A stretch of 37,983 nucleotides of DNA from CAYUNA01 sp047629355. GTDB lineage: Bacteria; Bacteroidota; Bacteroidia; Chitinophagales; Saprospiraceae. Shown one piece after another: positions 8,076 through 16,698 of this stretch. A model generated the notes under the pieces. The model was not told where the DNA came from and ran no database searches. It saw only the letters and a list, made by a program, of their open reading frames with translations. The stretch is from contig JBLHWU010000030.1 in the NCBI GenBank assembly GCA_047629355.1, positions 1 to 37,983 of the forward strand, read 5' to 3'. The translations under genes and the position numbers were made by a program. Within the stretch, counting starts at the first letter, position 1, and each line of letters begins with the position of its first letter.

Positions 8076-8161
8076 ACTTTATGAATGGCGACTCTGGATA
8101 ATTCGCAAACTATTGATTATCAATTATTTGCAATTCTAAAAAAGCTACTCATTCATAAAGT
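8076..8161. repeat. 86-bp nested palindrome
   Basis: ACTTTATGAATG (8076-8087) and CATTCATAAAGT (8150-8161) are perfect 12-bp inverted repeats. The centre contains a second imperfect palindrome around ATTGATTATCAAT with flanking AATT(C)GCAAA arms. The whole can fold into one long hairpin. It may be a decayed MITE. Confidence 0.55.
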
Positions 8162-8187
8162 CTATTGGCTTATTTATTTGTAAAATA

Positions 8188-8341
8188 GGTAGTGCCACAA
8201 ATGTGCACTTTTACAGTTTAGGTGTTTTTGGAAGCTCGAAAATCTTACGATTTTCTCGCTGCTCAAACTTAAAAGAACCTTCGTTTACACTGTAATAAAT
8301 CACTTTTTCAATAAATCGTGGTGCACATTTGTTGCACTACC
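8188..8341. mobile_element. IS1-type MITE, copy A (complete, with target duplication)
   Basis: The 154-bp element starts GGTAGTGCCACAAATG and ends in its inverted copy; the terminal repeats are 21 bp with one mismatch. It is flanked by the perfect 8-bp direct repeat GTAAAATA (8180-8187 and 8342-8349), the target-site duplication size typical of IS1-family transposition. A central imperfect hairpin (around 8236-8263) contains CGATTTTCTCGC. It has no transposase. A near-identical but longer copy lies at 37367-37575 in the opposite orientation, and the end of an IS1-like element at 37658 has the same terminus. Confidence 0.92.
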
Positions 8342-8349
8342 GTAAAATA

Positions 8350-8600
8350 TTCGCGGTTGTTTTTAGTTGGAAAATTTACTCATTTTTATCAATTATAATT
8401 TTTGTAGCGAACTATAATTTTTTGCTAAAGAATCGCAATAGATTGTCAATAAATTTGATATATTCATCATTGAGTCTAGAACATGAAAAAGTGGTTTCAA
8501 ATCTTTTTTAAAAATGACTACCTTCACCCCTACATTTTCTCTTCTAAATATTGCGAATAATTAGCCAAACATTGATACTATCACATCTTATTTTCAATCT
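8350..8600. other. AT-rich leader region of the glycoside hydrolase gene
   Basis: I see no convincing gene, RNA or strong promoter here. It is very AT-rich. A 60-codon open frame (8329-8511) starts inside the MITE end and is most likely spurious. Confidence 0.4.
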
Positions 8601-11201
8601 ATGAAGTATTTCATAATTTACTGTTTTCTATTCATCAGTTCATTTTCGACAGCCCAACGGTCTTTGTACGTCAACGATTTTGCTAACCTCATCAATGATG
8701 CAGGAGAAAAAACAGCCTTGCTTACTTATGCACAAAAGCATCAAATCACCTATTTGATTTTTTATGAATTGCATTTGGTGCACAACCAGCATGATTTAAC
8801 CAATGCGACGACCAATCAAATCCTAGCAGATTTTTTAACAGATGCTAAGCAAAATTATGGGATTACCAAAGTAGCGGCTGCGGGCGAAAATGCTTGGTTT
8901 TTTGAAAATAGAATCATCGCTTATAATGATTCTCGAATCTTAGCGACTGAAAAATTCGATGTTTTAGGAATGGAATTTGAGTTTTGGACACCTGTTTTTA
9001 CCGATCCTGGTGGTTATTATTGCGTTAATTACTTGACGCCTAACGGCTTCTCCTGCGACAATGCAGGCGCATACGCGTTTTGCAAAGGCGAACTCGAACA
9101 AATGGCAATGCTCGCTACTGCAAATACGCATCCAATGACCATCGAAATGTATGTCGGTTGGCCCGATGCTACACAATTGAAAGAAATCGCCGACATTGTT
9201 GACAAAACGTTGATTCATGCCTACGTGACCGACCCTAATAATGCGTTTACTTATGCCTTGACGCGCTTGGAAGACTATGATAGCTATACAGGTGTAGCGG
9301 ATATTTCCATTATTTATTCTGCCGAACCCAATTTCATGGGACCTTGGTTGGCGGATAATAGTTTGGCGGAAGCAGAATCGATTTTTATGACGGACTATAA
9401 TGCCGCTACGGGGAATTGGAAAAGCCACGTTAACCTTGAAGATTTTACTTATTTTACTTACTCTTATTTAAAGCCGGTACCACGTGAGAAAAAGGTGTTT
9501 GCGCATTATCTTCCGTGGTATGATGTGACGGGGAGCTATGCAGGGAGTTGGGCACGGCGTGGGTGGTGTTACGAGGGGGATTGCACCGATTTGACTAACG
9601 TTGGGTATAGTAATGTACCGCGAATTGGAGAATATTCCTTTTCGGATAGTGATGTGATTGACTATCATATTTTCACGGCTTTTATGGCGGGCATTGATGG
9701 TTTTATTATCAATCTTGACCCCTCGATTTCGTATCATAATGCGATTAATTTGGATATTTTGAACAGGGTCGTAGCCTTGAAATCCAGCCATTCAGAATTA
9801 GCTGATTTTAAAATAATTATTTCTTACGATAACCAATCTGCAGACCCGACGACCATCACCAATAATTTTACGGATTTATACAATGACATTTATCAAAATG
9901 CAACTTATGAACCGCTGATGTTTAGAGATGAAATTACCAATAACCAAGTACTTCTTACCTGGTCAGAAGCTGATATTGCAAGTTATTATTCAACGGTCAA
10001 TTCAATTTGGGGCGATGATGAAGTGACGATGATTATTCGAAATGCTGTTAATTTTGACAATTCTGATAGTAATTTTGAATGGGTTGCTATTGACAATGCT
10101 GCCGATCCCGCGATTTATTGGGGCGAGTCGTATTTCAATGATTTTGAATGGCGAATTGCCCGTCAATCTACTTTTGGATTGACCAGTCCGTTTGATGCCA
10201 ATAAAGTGATGATGGGCATGGCTTACCCGGGTTTTGACGATGAAAATGTCCCGACTTTTTGGGCAGGTGGTGTTCACCGTTTAATCAATCGGAATGTAAC
10301 GGCAGGTGAAACGATGGCGCTGACTTGGGATAGGCAAATTAATTATTCACCGAATACCACGACAAATTTGAATGAAGTTGAAAACGCTTGGATTCAGTTA
10401 ATTACTTGGAATGACTGGCCCGAAGGCACGTCGATTGAACCAGCAACGGAGGCGACTTATGGTTTCGCGCCGCTACTGATTTCCAAAGCAAAAACAGATA
10501 TTTGGAAAGGCAATAATGGTTATGGAAGCGAGTGCATTGAAGTACCGTATTTGATTTATGAAGCTGAAAAAGCAGGTTTTACAACGGAGGCTAATAATGC
10601 GCGGACGTTGATGCTGAATGCAGAATGTACAGCTGCAGCAAATTCGTTAAATGCGGTTTTGCCGATAGAATTAGCTAGTTTTAACGTGGAATGTTTGGAC
10701 AATGCGTATCAATTTAGTTGGAAAACCAAGTTAGAAATCAACGTTTCTCATTTTGAAATACAACAATGGAGCAATGAAAAAGATTGGATGCCATTGGCAA
10801 CGATAGTAGGGAATAATCAGCCGAGTCAATACGTTTTTAATCGTAAAAAAGAAGCGATAAATTCCACGTTATTTCGTTTGAAAACCATCGATAAAGATGG
10901 GCAGTTTGAGTATTCTTCTATGATAACGACAGGTTGTTCGGACGCGGATTTAGCCATTCATTTTTATCCAAATCCAGTTGGAGACGAGTTGTTTATTTCT
11001 TTTAAAAATGCGCATTTTAAGCCTGTGCTTTTTGACTTATTTAATGCGAGAGGACAACGCATTTATTCCAATGTTTTTAATTTAGAAAAAGGGAATAGTG
11101 AGTTGGTTATTGATGATTTGAATGAGCTGACAGGGTTGTACTTTTATAAAATTGAAATAGGGAGTCATATTTTAAAAACGGGTAAATTCGTGTTTGAGTA
11201 A
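8601..11201 (+). CDS. Secreted GH71/GH99-like glycoside hydrolase with T9SS sorting domain
   Basis: This 866-residue protein has a signal peptide ending at A-Q (residues 1-19). Residues 20-290 show the strand-helix rhythm of a TIM barrel, with acidic strand ends such as GMEFEFW at 123-129 and SAEPNFMG at 240-247, but match no family I know. Residues 298-640 resemble the GH71/GH99 clan of alpha-glucanases and alpha-mannosidases: VFAHYLPWYD at 299-308, GIDGFIINLD at 364-373, and LITWNDWPEGTSIEPA at 600-615, whose acidic residues are candidates for catalysis. Residues 687-780 are a beta-sandwich of the LPIELASF type common before T9SS signals, and the end (FYPNPVGDELFISF onward) is a type A sorting domain. 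It should be exported to the cell surface or medium and act on an alpha-linked polysaccharide. No SusC/D pair is adjacent, so this is not a classical polysaccharide utilisation locus. Confidence 0.75.
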   Translation: MKYFIIYCFLFISSFSTAQRSLYVNDFANLINDAGEKTALLTYAQKHQITYLIFYELHLVHNQHDLTNATTNQILADFLTDAKQNYGITKVAAAGENAWFFENRIIAYNDSRILATEKFDVLGMEFEFWTPVFTDPGGYYCVNYLTPNGFSCDNAGAYAFCKGELEQMAMLATANTHPMTIEMYVGWPDATQLKEIADIVDKTLIHAYVTDPNNAFTYALTRLEDYDSYTGVADISIIYSAEPNFMGPWLADNSLAEAESIFMTDYNAATGNWKSHVNLEDFTYFTYSYLKPVPREKKVFAHYLPWYDVTGSYAGSWARRGWCYEGDCTDLTNVGYSNVPRIGEYSFSDSDVIDYHIFTAFMAGIDGFIINLDPSISYHNAINLDILNRVVALKSSHSELADFKIIISYDNQSADPTTITNNFTDLYNDIYQNATYEPLMFRDEITNNQVLLTWSEADIASYYSTVNSIWGDDEVTMIIRNAVNFDNSDSNFEWVAIDNAADPAIYWGESYFNDFEWRIARQSTFGLTSPFDANKVMMGMAYPGFDDENVPTFWAGGVHRLINRNVTAGETMALTWDRQINYSPNTTTNLNEVENAWIQLITWNDWPEGTSIEPATEATYGFAPLLISKAKTDIWKGNNGYGSECIEVPYLIYEAEKAGFTTEANNARTLMLNAECTAAANSLNAVLPIELASFNVECLDNAYQFSWKTKLEINVSHFEIQQWSNEKDWMPLATIVGNNQPSQYVFNRKKEAINSTLFRLKTIDKDGQFEYSSMITTGCSDADLAIHFYPNPVGDELFISFKNAHFKPVLFDLFNARGQRIYSNVFNLEKGNSELVIDDLNELTGLYFYKIEIGSHILKTGKFVFE

Positions 11202-11222
11202 AAATTAAAATGCCTATCTTGC
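11193..11222 (+). promoter_or_regulatory. Promoter of the M19 dipeptidase gene
   Basis: TTTG (11193-11196), an 18-base spacer, then TATCTTGC (11215-11222). The -33 box overlaps the last codons of the glycoside hydrolase gene, so the dipeptidase has its own promoter despite the 57-base gap. Confidence 0.6.
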
Positions 11223-11258
11223 CCGTATTAAATTCCGTATAAAAAATAAAACAACCGT

Positions 11259-12476
11259 ATGAAAAAGCTAATCTCATTCTTTTTTTATCTCTTATTTGTG
11301 AGTACTATTTTTGCTCAAACCAACACCGAAGACGCTGCCCTCCGCGCTCATGCCAATAAGCTGGCAAAAAAATACATCATCACCGACGGACACGTTGATT
11401 TACCGTACCGATTACGGGTGCAAAACTTCCGATTAACCCGTGAATACATCGGCATTCCAGTCGAAACAGATAAGGGTGATTTTGATTACAAACGCGCGAA
11501 AGAAGGCGGCTTGGATGTTCCATTTATGTCGATTTATATTCCATCGAGTTATCAAATAAATGGCGGTGCGAAGGAATTAGCAGATACCTTAATTAATATG
11601 ATGGAGGGAATTGCGGCAGCGCATCCCGATAAATTTGGCATTGTAAAAACACCGAAAGAAGCCTGTAAAAATTTCAAAAAAGGCATCATTTCTCTACCGA
11701 TGGGGATGGAAAATGGCGCACCGATTGGCGATGATTTGGCGAATGTTGCTTACTTCCGAAATCGAGGAATTTCCTATGTCACGCTAACTCATGCTAAAGA
11801 CAATTTGATTTGTGATTCCAGCTACGATGACCAGCATACTTGGAATGGATTGAGTCCGTTTGGGCGAAAAGTGGTCAAAGAAATGAACCGCGTCGGTATC
11901 ATGGTTGATATTTCGCATGTATCGGATAGCACATTTTGGCAAGTGATGGATTTGACGGATAAACCGTGCATCGCGTCGCACTCGTCGGTTCGTAAATTCA
12001 CACCTGGCTTTGAGCGCAATATGAACGATGAAATGATAAAACGGCTTGGTGAAAATGGCGGCGTTATTCAAATCAATTTTGGTACAACTTTCCTCGATAG
12101 TGCAGTTGAAAAACGCAAAGAAGAATTGCGGAAAGAACTGAATGAATTGCTCGAAAAGAAAGGCTTCACCGCCAAGGATTCACTCGCCCAACCTTTCATT
12201 GACCAATGGAAAAAAGCCCATTTTACCGAACTCTATGCCGATGTCGAAACCGTCGCTGACCACATCGACCATGTTGTCAAAATTGCAGGGATTGACCACG
12301 TTGGCTTGGGGTCAGATTTTGATGGCGTAGGGGATTCGTTGCCGATTGGTTTGAAGGATGTGGCGGATTATCCGAATTTGATTTATACGCTACTAAAACG
12401 TGGTTATTCAGATAAAGACATTGCTAAAATTTGTTATAAAAATGTGTTTCGAGTTTGGGAAAAAGTAGTGAAATAA
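11259..12476 (+). CDS. Membrane dipeptidase family (peptidase M19), secreted
   Basis: This 405-residue zinc dipeptidase of the renal/membrane dipeptidase family has a signal peptide (residues 1-19, ending F-A-Q), so it works outside the cytoplasm, probably in the periplasm. Metal ligands of the binuclear site are all present: His45 and Asp47 in TDGHVDLP, bridging Glu151 in GMENG, His220 in VDISHVSD, His241 in ASHSSVR, and Asp353 in GLGSDFDG. The length is typical. Known members hydrolyse dipeptides, some with D-residues at the C-terminal position; the substrate here is not deducible. The segment around 281-325 is a charged helical insertion (KRKEELRKELNELLEKK) common in Bacteroidota members. 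It is transcribed from its own promoter. Confidence 0.92.
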   Translation: MKKLISFFFYLLFVSTIFAQTNTEDAALRAHANKLAKKYIITDGHVDLPYRLRVQNFRLTREYIGIPVETDKGDFDYKRAKEGGLDVPFMSIYIPSSYQINGGAKELADTLINMMEGIAAAHPDKFGIVKTPKEACKNFKKGIISLPMGMENGAPIGDDLANVAYFRNRGISYVTLTHAKDNLICDSSYDDQHTWNGLSPFGRKVVKEMNRVGIMVDISHVSDSTFWQVMDLTDKPCIASHSSVRKFTPGFERNMNDEMIKRLGENGGVIQINFGTTFLDSAVEKRKEELRKELNELLEKKGFTAKDSLAQPFIDQWKKAHFTELYADVETVADHIDHVVKIAGIDHVGLGSDFDGVGDSLPIGLKDVADYPNLIYTLLKRGYSDKDIAKICYKNVFRVWEKVVK

Positions 12477-12565
12477 AGGTGAGATAGGGCTGGAGTGTAA
12501 TAACAAAGTGTATTTAGTTTTAAGCCGATTTTAAGTATAAAAAACTAAAATTCCCTGTTTTCCCA

Positions 12566-12573
12566 TACCTTGT
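12566..12573 (+). promoter_or_regulatory. Putative -7 element upstream of the DUF1761 gene
   Basis: TACCTTGT fits the -7 TAnnTTTG pattern and would give a leader of about 27 bases before ATG 12607. No good -33 TTTG is visible. Confidence 0.35.
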
Positions 12574-12606
12574 CCCTTATTCACTCATCTTAAACAAACA
12601 AAAAAT

Positions 12607-13008
12607 ATGCAATTCGTAGAACCTTTAATTGGCGGTGTAGCCGCTTTTATATTGGGAGCTTTATGGTACACTAAGTTATTTGGAAAGGCATGGCAAGCCG
12701 AAACAGGACTATCCGAAGAGGATACGCAAAAGGACATGTTGAGAACGCACGGACTGGCGTTTTTGATGATGGTAGTGATGTCTTTTGTCGTCAATTTTGT
12801 GATCAATATGCACGAGCCAGCAGACCAAACATTTGTGCACGGTGGCTTTCATGGGATGATGTTGGCGTCGATGGTCGCTGTGCCCGCGATGGCAATTAAC
12901 TATCTTTATCAGCGCAAATCCTTGAAATTATTCTTGATTGATACGAGCTACATGATACTGTTGTTGGGCTTGTCGGGTGGCGTGATGGCGGCGGTGAAGT
13001 TGGGGTAG
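12607..13008 (+). CDS. DUF1761 family small membrane protein
   Basis: This 133-residue protein has four predicted membrane segments (about residues 5-24, 48-66, 80-99, 110-131). The opening G-G-V-A-A-F-I-L-G-A-L-W-Y-T-K-L-F-G-K-A-W is the signature of the DUF1761 family, whose function is unknown. The length is normal. A strong terminator follows, so the gene is a single transcription unit. Nothing in the neighbourhood suggests a partner. Confidence 0.8.
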   Translation: MQFVEPLIGGVAAFILGALWYTKLFGKAWQAETGLSEEDTQKDMLRTHGLAFLMMVVMSFVVNFVINMHEPADQTFVHGGFHGMMLASMVAVPAMAINYLYQRKSLKLFLIDTSYMILLLGLSGGVMAAVKLG

Positions 13009-13030
13009 TGAGGTGAAAGTTTTTATAAAA

Positions 13031-13075
13031 AAGCGAGTATTTAGTGGTGTGCTGAATACTCGCTTCTTTGTTTTT
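13031..13075 (+). terminator. Rho-independent terminator of the DUF1761 gene
   Basis: AAGCGAGTATT (13031-13041) pairs perfectly with AATACTCGCTT (13055-13065), followed by a T-rich tract. Confidence 0.75.
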
Positions 13076-13143
13076 AAAATATTAAAATTGGTCATACCTA
13101 TTACCTACACCCTTTTTTTCCTTCAAACGAAACAAAAAACGCC

Positions 13144-13151
13144 TATATTGT
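13144..13151 (+). promoter_or_regulatory. Putative -7 element of the leucine-rich-repeat pseudogene
   Basis: TATATTGT is close to TAnnTTTG and lies 34 bases before ATG 13186, consistent with a once-functional promoter. The -33 region is not clear. Confidence 0.35.
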
Positions 13152-13185
13152 ATGCGTCATCACGATTTTTCTAAATTTAAAAAAT

Positions 13186-14613
13186 ATGGTTATGCAATCT
13201 TTTTCGCGATTATTTTTGGTTTTAAGTTTGATTCTTTTTTCTTTGAATTAAGGTGTTTCACAACCTATTATAAGACTAAAATCTCAAACAGAGGTAGATG
13301 CCTTCGATACTTCCATAACCCATATAAACGGAGGTTTATTTATTGGAACAGTTATAGAGAGCACTTCTGATCCTATCAATGATTTATCAAATCTAAGTAA
13401 TTTAACTTCTATTCAATATGGATTATTAATAAATCAAACGGAAGATTTAGAAAATTTACAAGGGCTAAATAATATAACCTCTATTGGTGATTATCTAATC
13501 ATAGATGACAATGCTGGACTAAAAAATTTAGATGGTCTAAGTGGTCTAATATCTATTTACAGTGAATTGAAAATAAGTAATAATGATGTATTAGAAAACA
13601 TAGCTGGATTAAGTAATTTAACTTCTGTTATTTTAAGTTCCGTATTTATAGAAGGTAATACATCTTTAATGAATTTGAATGAATTTGATAATTTAAGCAC
13701 TATTCGTCGTCTATTTGTAATGGACAATAGTATTTTGGAAGGTTTAAATGGTCTAAATAATCTAGATAATTTAAAATATATTATTATTTCTAATAATAAT
13801 GCTTTGAAAAACATAGATGCTTTACATAGTTTGTCTCCAATAGGAGATAGGATAAGCATAGAAAATAATGCTGTCTTAGAAAATATAGATGGTTTAAGTA
13901 ATTTAATTACGATTGAAAATTTTTTAACAATATACAATAATGATGCGTTGCAAAATCTCAATGGATTGAGTAATTTAGAGTCAATTGGATATTTTTTAAA
14001 GATACAATACAATGATAATATAGAAGATATAGATGGATTGAATAACTTAACAACGATTGGGGAGGATTTTCGATTACTTAGCAATAATACGCTAAAAAAT
14101 GTAGCTGGATTAAGTAATTTATCCTCAATTGGGGGAGAGTTAAAGATAGAATACAATAATCTCTTAGAGAATTTAACAGGATTAAACAATCTTACTTCAA
14201 TCGGAGATGATATGATTATCTTCTTCAATGATTCATTGAGTAACTGCTGTGGCATTCAACAAATAATTGATACGCCTGATGCGATAGGTGGAGAAATTAC
14301 GATTGTTGGAAACCCTTTTCCGTGTAGTTCTCCAACACCAATCATTGAATTGGATTGTACGACTTCAACCTAGGATTTTCGTGATATCGAAATGACGCTC
14401 TACCCCAATCCTGTCAATCAATATCTTGAAATTAATCATGCAGAAATTAATCTCGAATACACTTTATTTCGTGCAGATGGTTCACAAGTTGCTAATGGTA
14501 TTTTGAAACAGCAAGACCAATTAGACTTTTCTAGTTTACAATCAGGTACTTATTTTTTAAAAGTAGCCAACGAGGAAGGGACAGGTGTACAGAAGATTTT
14601 GAAAATTAAATAG
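13186..14613 (+). pseudogene. Leucine-rich-repeat T9SS cargo gene with two in-frame stop codons
   Basis: One continuous frame runs from ATG 13186 to TAG 14611-14613 (475 codons) but is interrupted twice. The first part encodes a hydrophobic signal peptide ending L-F-S-L-N, then TAA at 13249-13251, then G-V-S-Q-P, exactly where a Gln codon (CAA) would complete a normal cleavage region. The body consists of about a dozen receptor-L-like leucine-rich repeats of about 23 residues (consensus L-x-N-I-x-G-L-S-N-L-x-S-I-G). After C-T-T-S-T comes TAG at 14371-14373 (CAG would be Gln), then in frame D-F-R-D-I-E-M and a type A T9SS sorting domain (T-L-Y-P-N-P-V onward, about 74 residues). Both stops are single C-to-T changes from Gln codons. 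The rest of the frame is intact, so the inactivation is recent, or there is readthrough, or sequencing error. Confidence 0.8.
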
Positions 14614-14642
14614 CTCATTTTTAAATAAAACAACCATTTCCG

Positions 14643-14650
14643 TACCTTCG
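14643..14650 (+). promoter_or_regulatory. Promoter abutting the phosphopantetheinyl transferase start
   Basis: TACCTTCG is identical to the -7 element of the MFS gene but ends only four bases before ATG 14655. Transcription would then start at or next to the A of the ATG, suggesting a leaderless message. Confidence 0.45.
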
Positions 14651-14654
14651 CCCC

Positions 14655-15290
14655 ATGCCGTTATTTTCTAAAAAAAATCTACATCCAGAAGGAGAAGTCG
14701 CGCTTTGGGACATCCGCGAGGAAGAAACTTGGTTTTTGGAACAACTCAATTTGTTTCCAAAAGAGGTTGAGCGATTGGCAAAAATCAAGGGGAAAGGACG
14801 GCGATTGGAGTGGTTGGCGGCGCGGCAATTGATTCATAAAATGTCGCAACGAAAAGACCGAGGGGCACTGATAAAAGATGAATTTGGGAAGCCGTATTTG
14901 GAGGATTCCAAGTGGCAAATTTCGTTGAGTCATACGCATCAAATGGCAGCGGCAGTTGCAGCACCACATTCGGTAGGCATTGATATTCAGGTATTTGTGC
15001 CAAAAATAGAACGCTTGGCGCATAAATATATGCGTCCCGAAGAATTTGCTTCTTTGCAGGACGAAACCCGTTTGCGACACTTGCATATTTATTGGTGTGC
15101 GAAAGAAGCTTTGTATAAAATTTATGGTCGAAAGCTACTCGATTTTCGGCAAAATATCCACGTTGACCCGTTTAAGTATTCAGAAGACGGTGGGCAGTTC
15201 AAAGGACGAGTTTTGAAAGAGGAGTTTGATGAAACATTTCACCTTTATTATGAGGTGATTGGCGATTATTTTTTGGTTTATGGTGGCTAA
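14655..15290 (+). CDS. 4'-phosphopantetheinyl transferase superfamily protein (Sfp type)
   Basis: This 211-residue enzyme moves phosphopantetheine from CoA to a carrier-protein serine. The family motifs are present: SLSHTHQMAAAVAA at 90-103, the magnesium-binding SVGIDIQ at 106-112 with Asp110, and WCAKEALYKIYG at 147-158 with Glu151 and Lys155. The length and two-domain pattern are those of Sfp-type enzymes rather than the short AcpS type. No polyketide or peptide synthetase gene is near, so it may serve as the general or secondary transferase of the cell. It is convergent with the DNA methyltransferase gene; only a weak AT-rich palindrome (15311-15325) lies between them. Confidence 0.85.
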   Translation: MPLFSKKNLHPEGEVALWDIREEETWFLEQLNLFPKEVERLAKIKGKGRRLEWLAARQLIHKMSQRKDRGALIKDEFGKPYLEDSKWQISLSHTHQMAAAVAAPHSVGIDIQVFVPKIERLAHKYMRPEEFASLQDETRLRHLHIYWCAKEALYKIYGRKLLDFRQNIHVDPFKYSEDGGQFKGRVLKEEFDETFHLYYEVIGDYFLVYGG

Positions 15291-15341
15291 AAAAAGCTAC
15301 CGAATCCTGGTGATTTTTAAAATCATCATGATTTTAAACGG

Positions 15342-16610
15342 CTAACTGCGCTCAAATAAAACCTTTCCAATTCGCTCAATCACCCCCACCACCAACGCAT
15401 TTCCCATAAAAAACGCTCGTTTTGTATCAGAAACGCCTTCCAATTTCGTATGATTATCTGGAAACATATTCAAGCGTTCCAATTCCAAAGGCGTCAATCG
15501 CCGCATCCCTTTTGCTGTCAAAATACCATGTTTAAAACGCGAGGGCGATTTACCGCCTTCCCCCGTAATAATCGTCCGCGCAGGTGCATCCAACGAATCC
15601 GGAAACCCCATGCCGCCTTCACTATAGTTATATTGAAAACCTTGCGCCGTTGTTCGAACTTCCTTTTTTGCTCCTTTTAGATATGCCCATTTTTTCAAAT
15701 CTTCATCATTGATATAAAACTCCTCAGGAATGGGTTCTGTTTGTAAAAAATCACGCAGCTTCGCTTTGACACCATCATATATAGGTGTCAATTTTTGTGT
15801 AAAAACTTGATTTTGAAATAAAATACCTGCATTTTCAAATAGCGACTTTTTACCATTGACATTGAAATTGTTGGAAATATCGGTTAAGTCGTTTTCTAAT
15901 TCAAATTCAGAAAGCATACTTTTTTTATCATAATTAGCTGGAAAAGCTTGCGCAATCACGCCATTTTTTAATAAATAATTATCTGCAAATAGGGTAGGAG
16001 AAGCTTGAAATTCAGCTTGCATTTTTTGATAAATCGCACTCGTTTTGTGATACCCCAAAATATAAACCCGCCGTCGTCGTTGCGGCAATCCATACTCTGC
16101 CGCATTAATCACACGCCACTCGACCGCATAGCCCAATTGGTCCAAACATTTCAGCATCACCGCAAAATCGCGCCCTCGCTGTGCCGAAGGAGATTTCAAT
16201 AATCTATCTACATTTTCTAAAAATAAATATTTCGGTTTATTGATTTTCTCTTGCAAAATACGCTCAATTTGCCACCAAAGCACTCCTTTTTTACCTTTCA
16301 ACCCTTTTGAATTTTTTAATGTCGTCGCTACTGAATAGTCTTGACAAGGAAAACCACCGACCAATAAATCGTGGTCAGGAATATCTACCGTCGGTACTTC
16401 GTGAATGTTGAGATTGGAATGATGCTCTGCGCCCCAAATATTTTCGTAAACCAACGAAGCGTGCTGTTTTTTAGTGGAAGGTTCCCATTGATTGCTCCAA
16501 AGGACTTCATATTTATTGTTTTTCTCCTGTGGCAATCCTTCTAAACCAAGCCGAAATCCGCCGACGCCCGCGAATAATTCGACCACTTTGATGGGTTGTG
16601 ATTTTCTCAT
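15342..16610 (-). CDS. dcm: DNA (cytosine-5)-methyltransferase, orphan
   Basis: This 422-residue enzyme methylates cytosine C5 in a DNA target. Motif I is VVELFAGVGGFRLGLEG near the start, motif IV GGFPCQDYS carries the catalytic cysteine, motif VI is LFLENVDRLL, motif VIII is QRRRRVYILGY, and motifs IX-X are RRLTPLELERLNMFPDNH and MGNALVVGVIERIG. The variable region between VIII and IX, about 150 residues, sets the target sequence, which I cannot predict. I chose ATG 16610 (M-R-K-S-Q-P-I-K) because motif I then starts about 10 residues in, as is normal. The open frame continues to 16760 but that part is encoded by an inverted-repeat element. No restriction endonuclease gene is adjacent, so it is either a solitary regulatory methylase or a remnant of a restriction-modification system. 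Confidence 0.9.
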   Translation of the reverse strand: MRKSQPIKVVELFAGVGGFRLGLEGLPQEKNNKYEVLWSNQWEPSTKKQHASLVYENIWGAEHHSNLNIHEVPTVDIPDHDLLVGGFPCQDYSVATTLKNSKGLKGKKGVLWWQIERILQEKINKPKYLFLENVDRLLKSPSAQRGRDFAVMLKCLDQLGYAVEWRVINAAEYGLPQRRRRVYILGYHKTSAIYQKMQAEFQASPTLFADNYLLKNGVIAQAFPANYDKKSMLSEFELENDLTDISNNFNVNGKKSLFENAGILFQNQVFTQKLTPIYDGVKAKLRDFLQTEPIPEEFYINDEDLKKWAYLKGAKKEVRTTAQGFQYNYSEGGMGFPDSLDAPARTIITGEGGKSPSRFKHGILTAKGMRRLTPLELERLNMFPDNHTKLEGVSDTKRAFFMGNALVVGVIERIGKVLFERS

Positions 16611-16614
16611 GCAG

Positions 16615-16622
16615 CGAATGTA
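16615..16622 (-). promoter_or_regulatory. Promoter abutting the DNA methyltransferase start
   Basis: On the minus strand TACATTCG (16622 to 16615) is followed by four bases and then the ATG at 16610, the same spacing as at the phosphopantetheinyl transferase gene. This again suggests a leaderless transcript and supports 16610 as the start. Confidence 0.45.
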
Positions 16623-16698
16623 GTCAAAATACAAAAGTTTTGAAAATATCTCTATTGTTTCATAACCTCTTAAATTGATATTTGGAATCGGATTATCA

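Noticed and set aside
8329..8511. A 60-codon open frame starting with TTG
   Set aside because: It starts inside the terminal repeat of the MITE, has an AT-rich random composition and no recognisable domain.
13152..13370. A 72-codon plus-strand frame
   Set aside because: It is out of frame with the recognisable signal peptide and LRR body of the pseudogene, and begins at the -7 element.
13557..14255. A 232-codon minus-strand open frame
   Set aside because: It is the antisense shadow of the leucine-rich-repeat array, with the same 23-residue periodicity.
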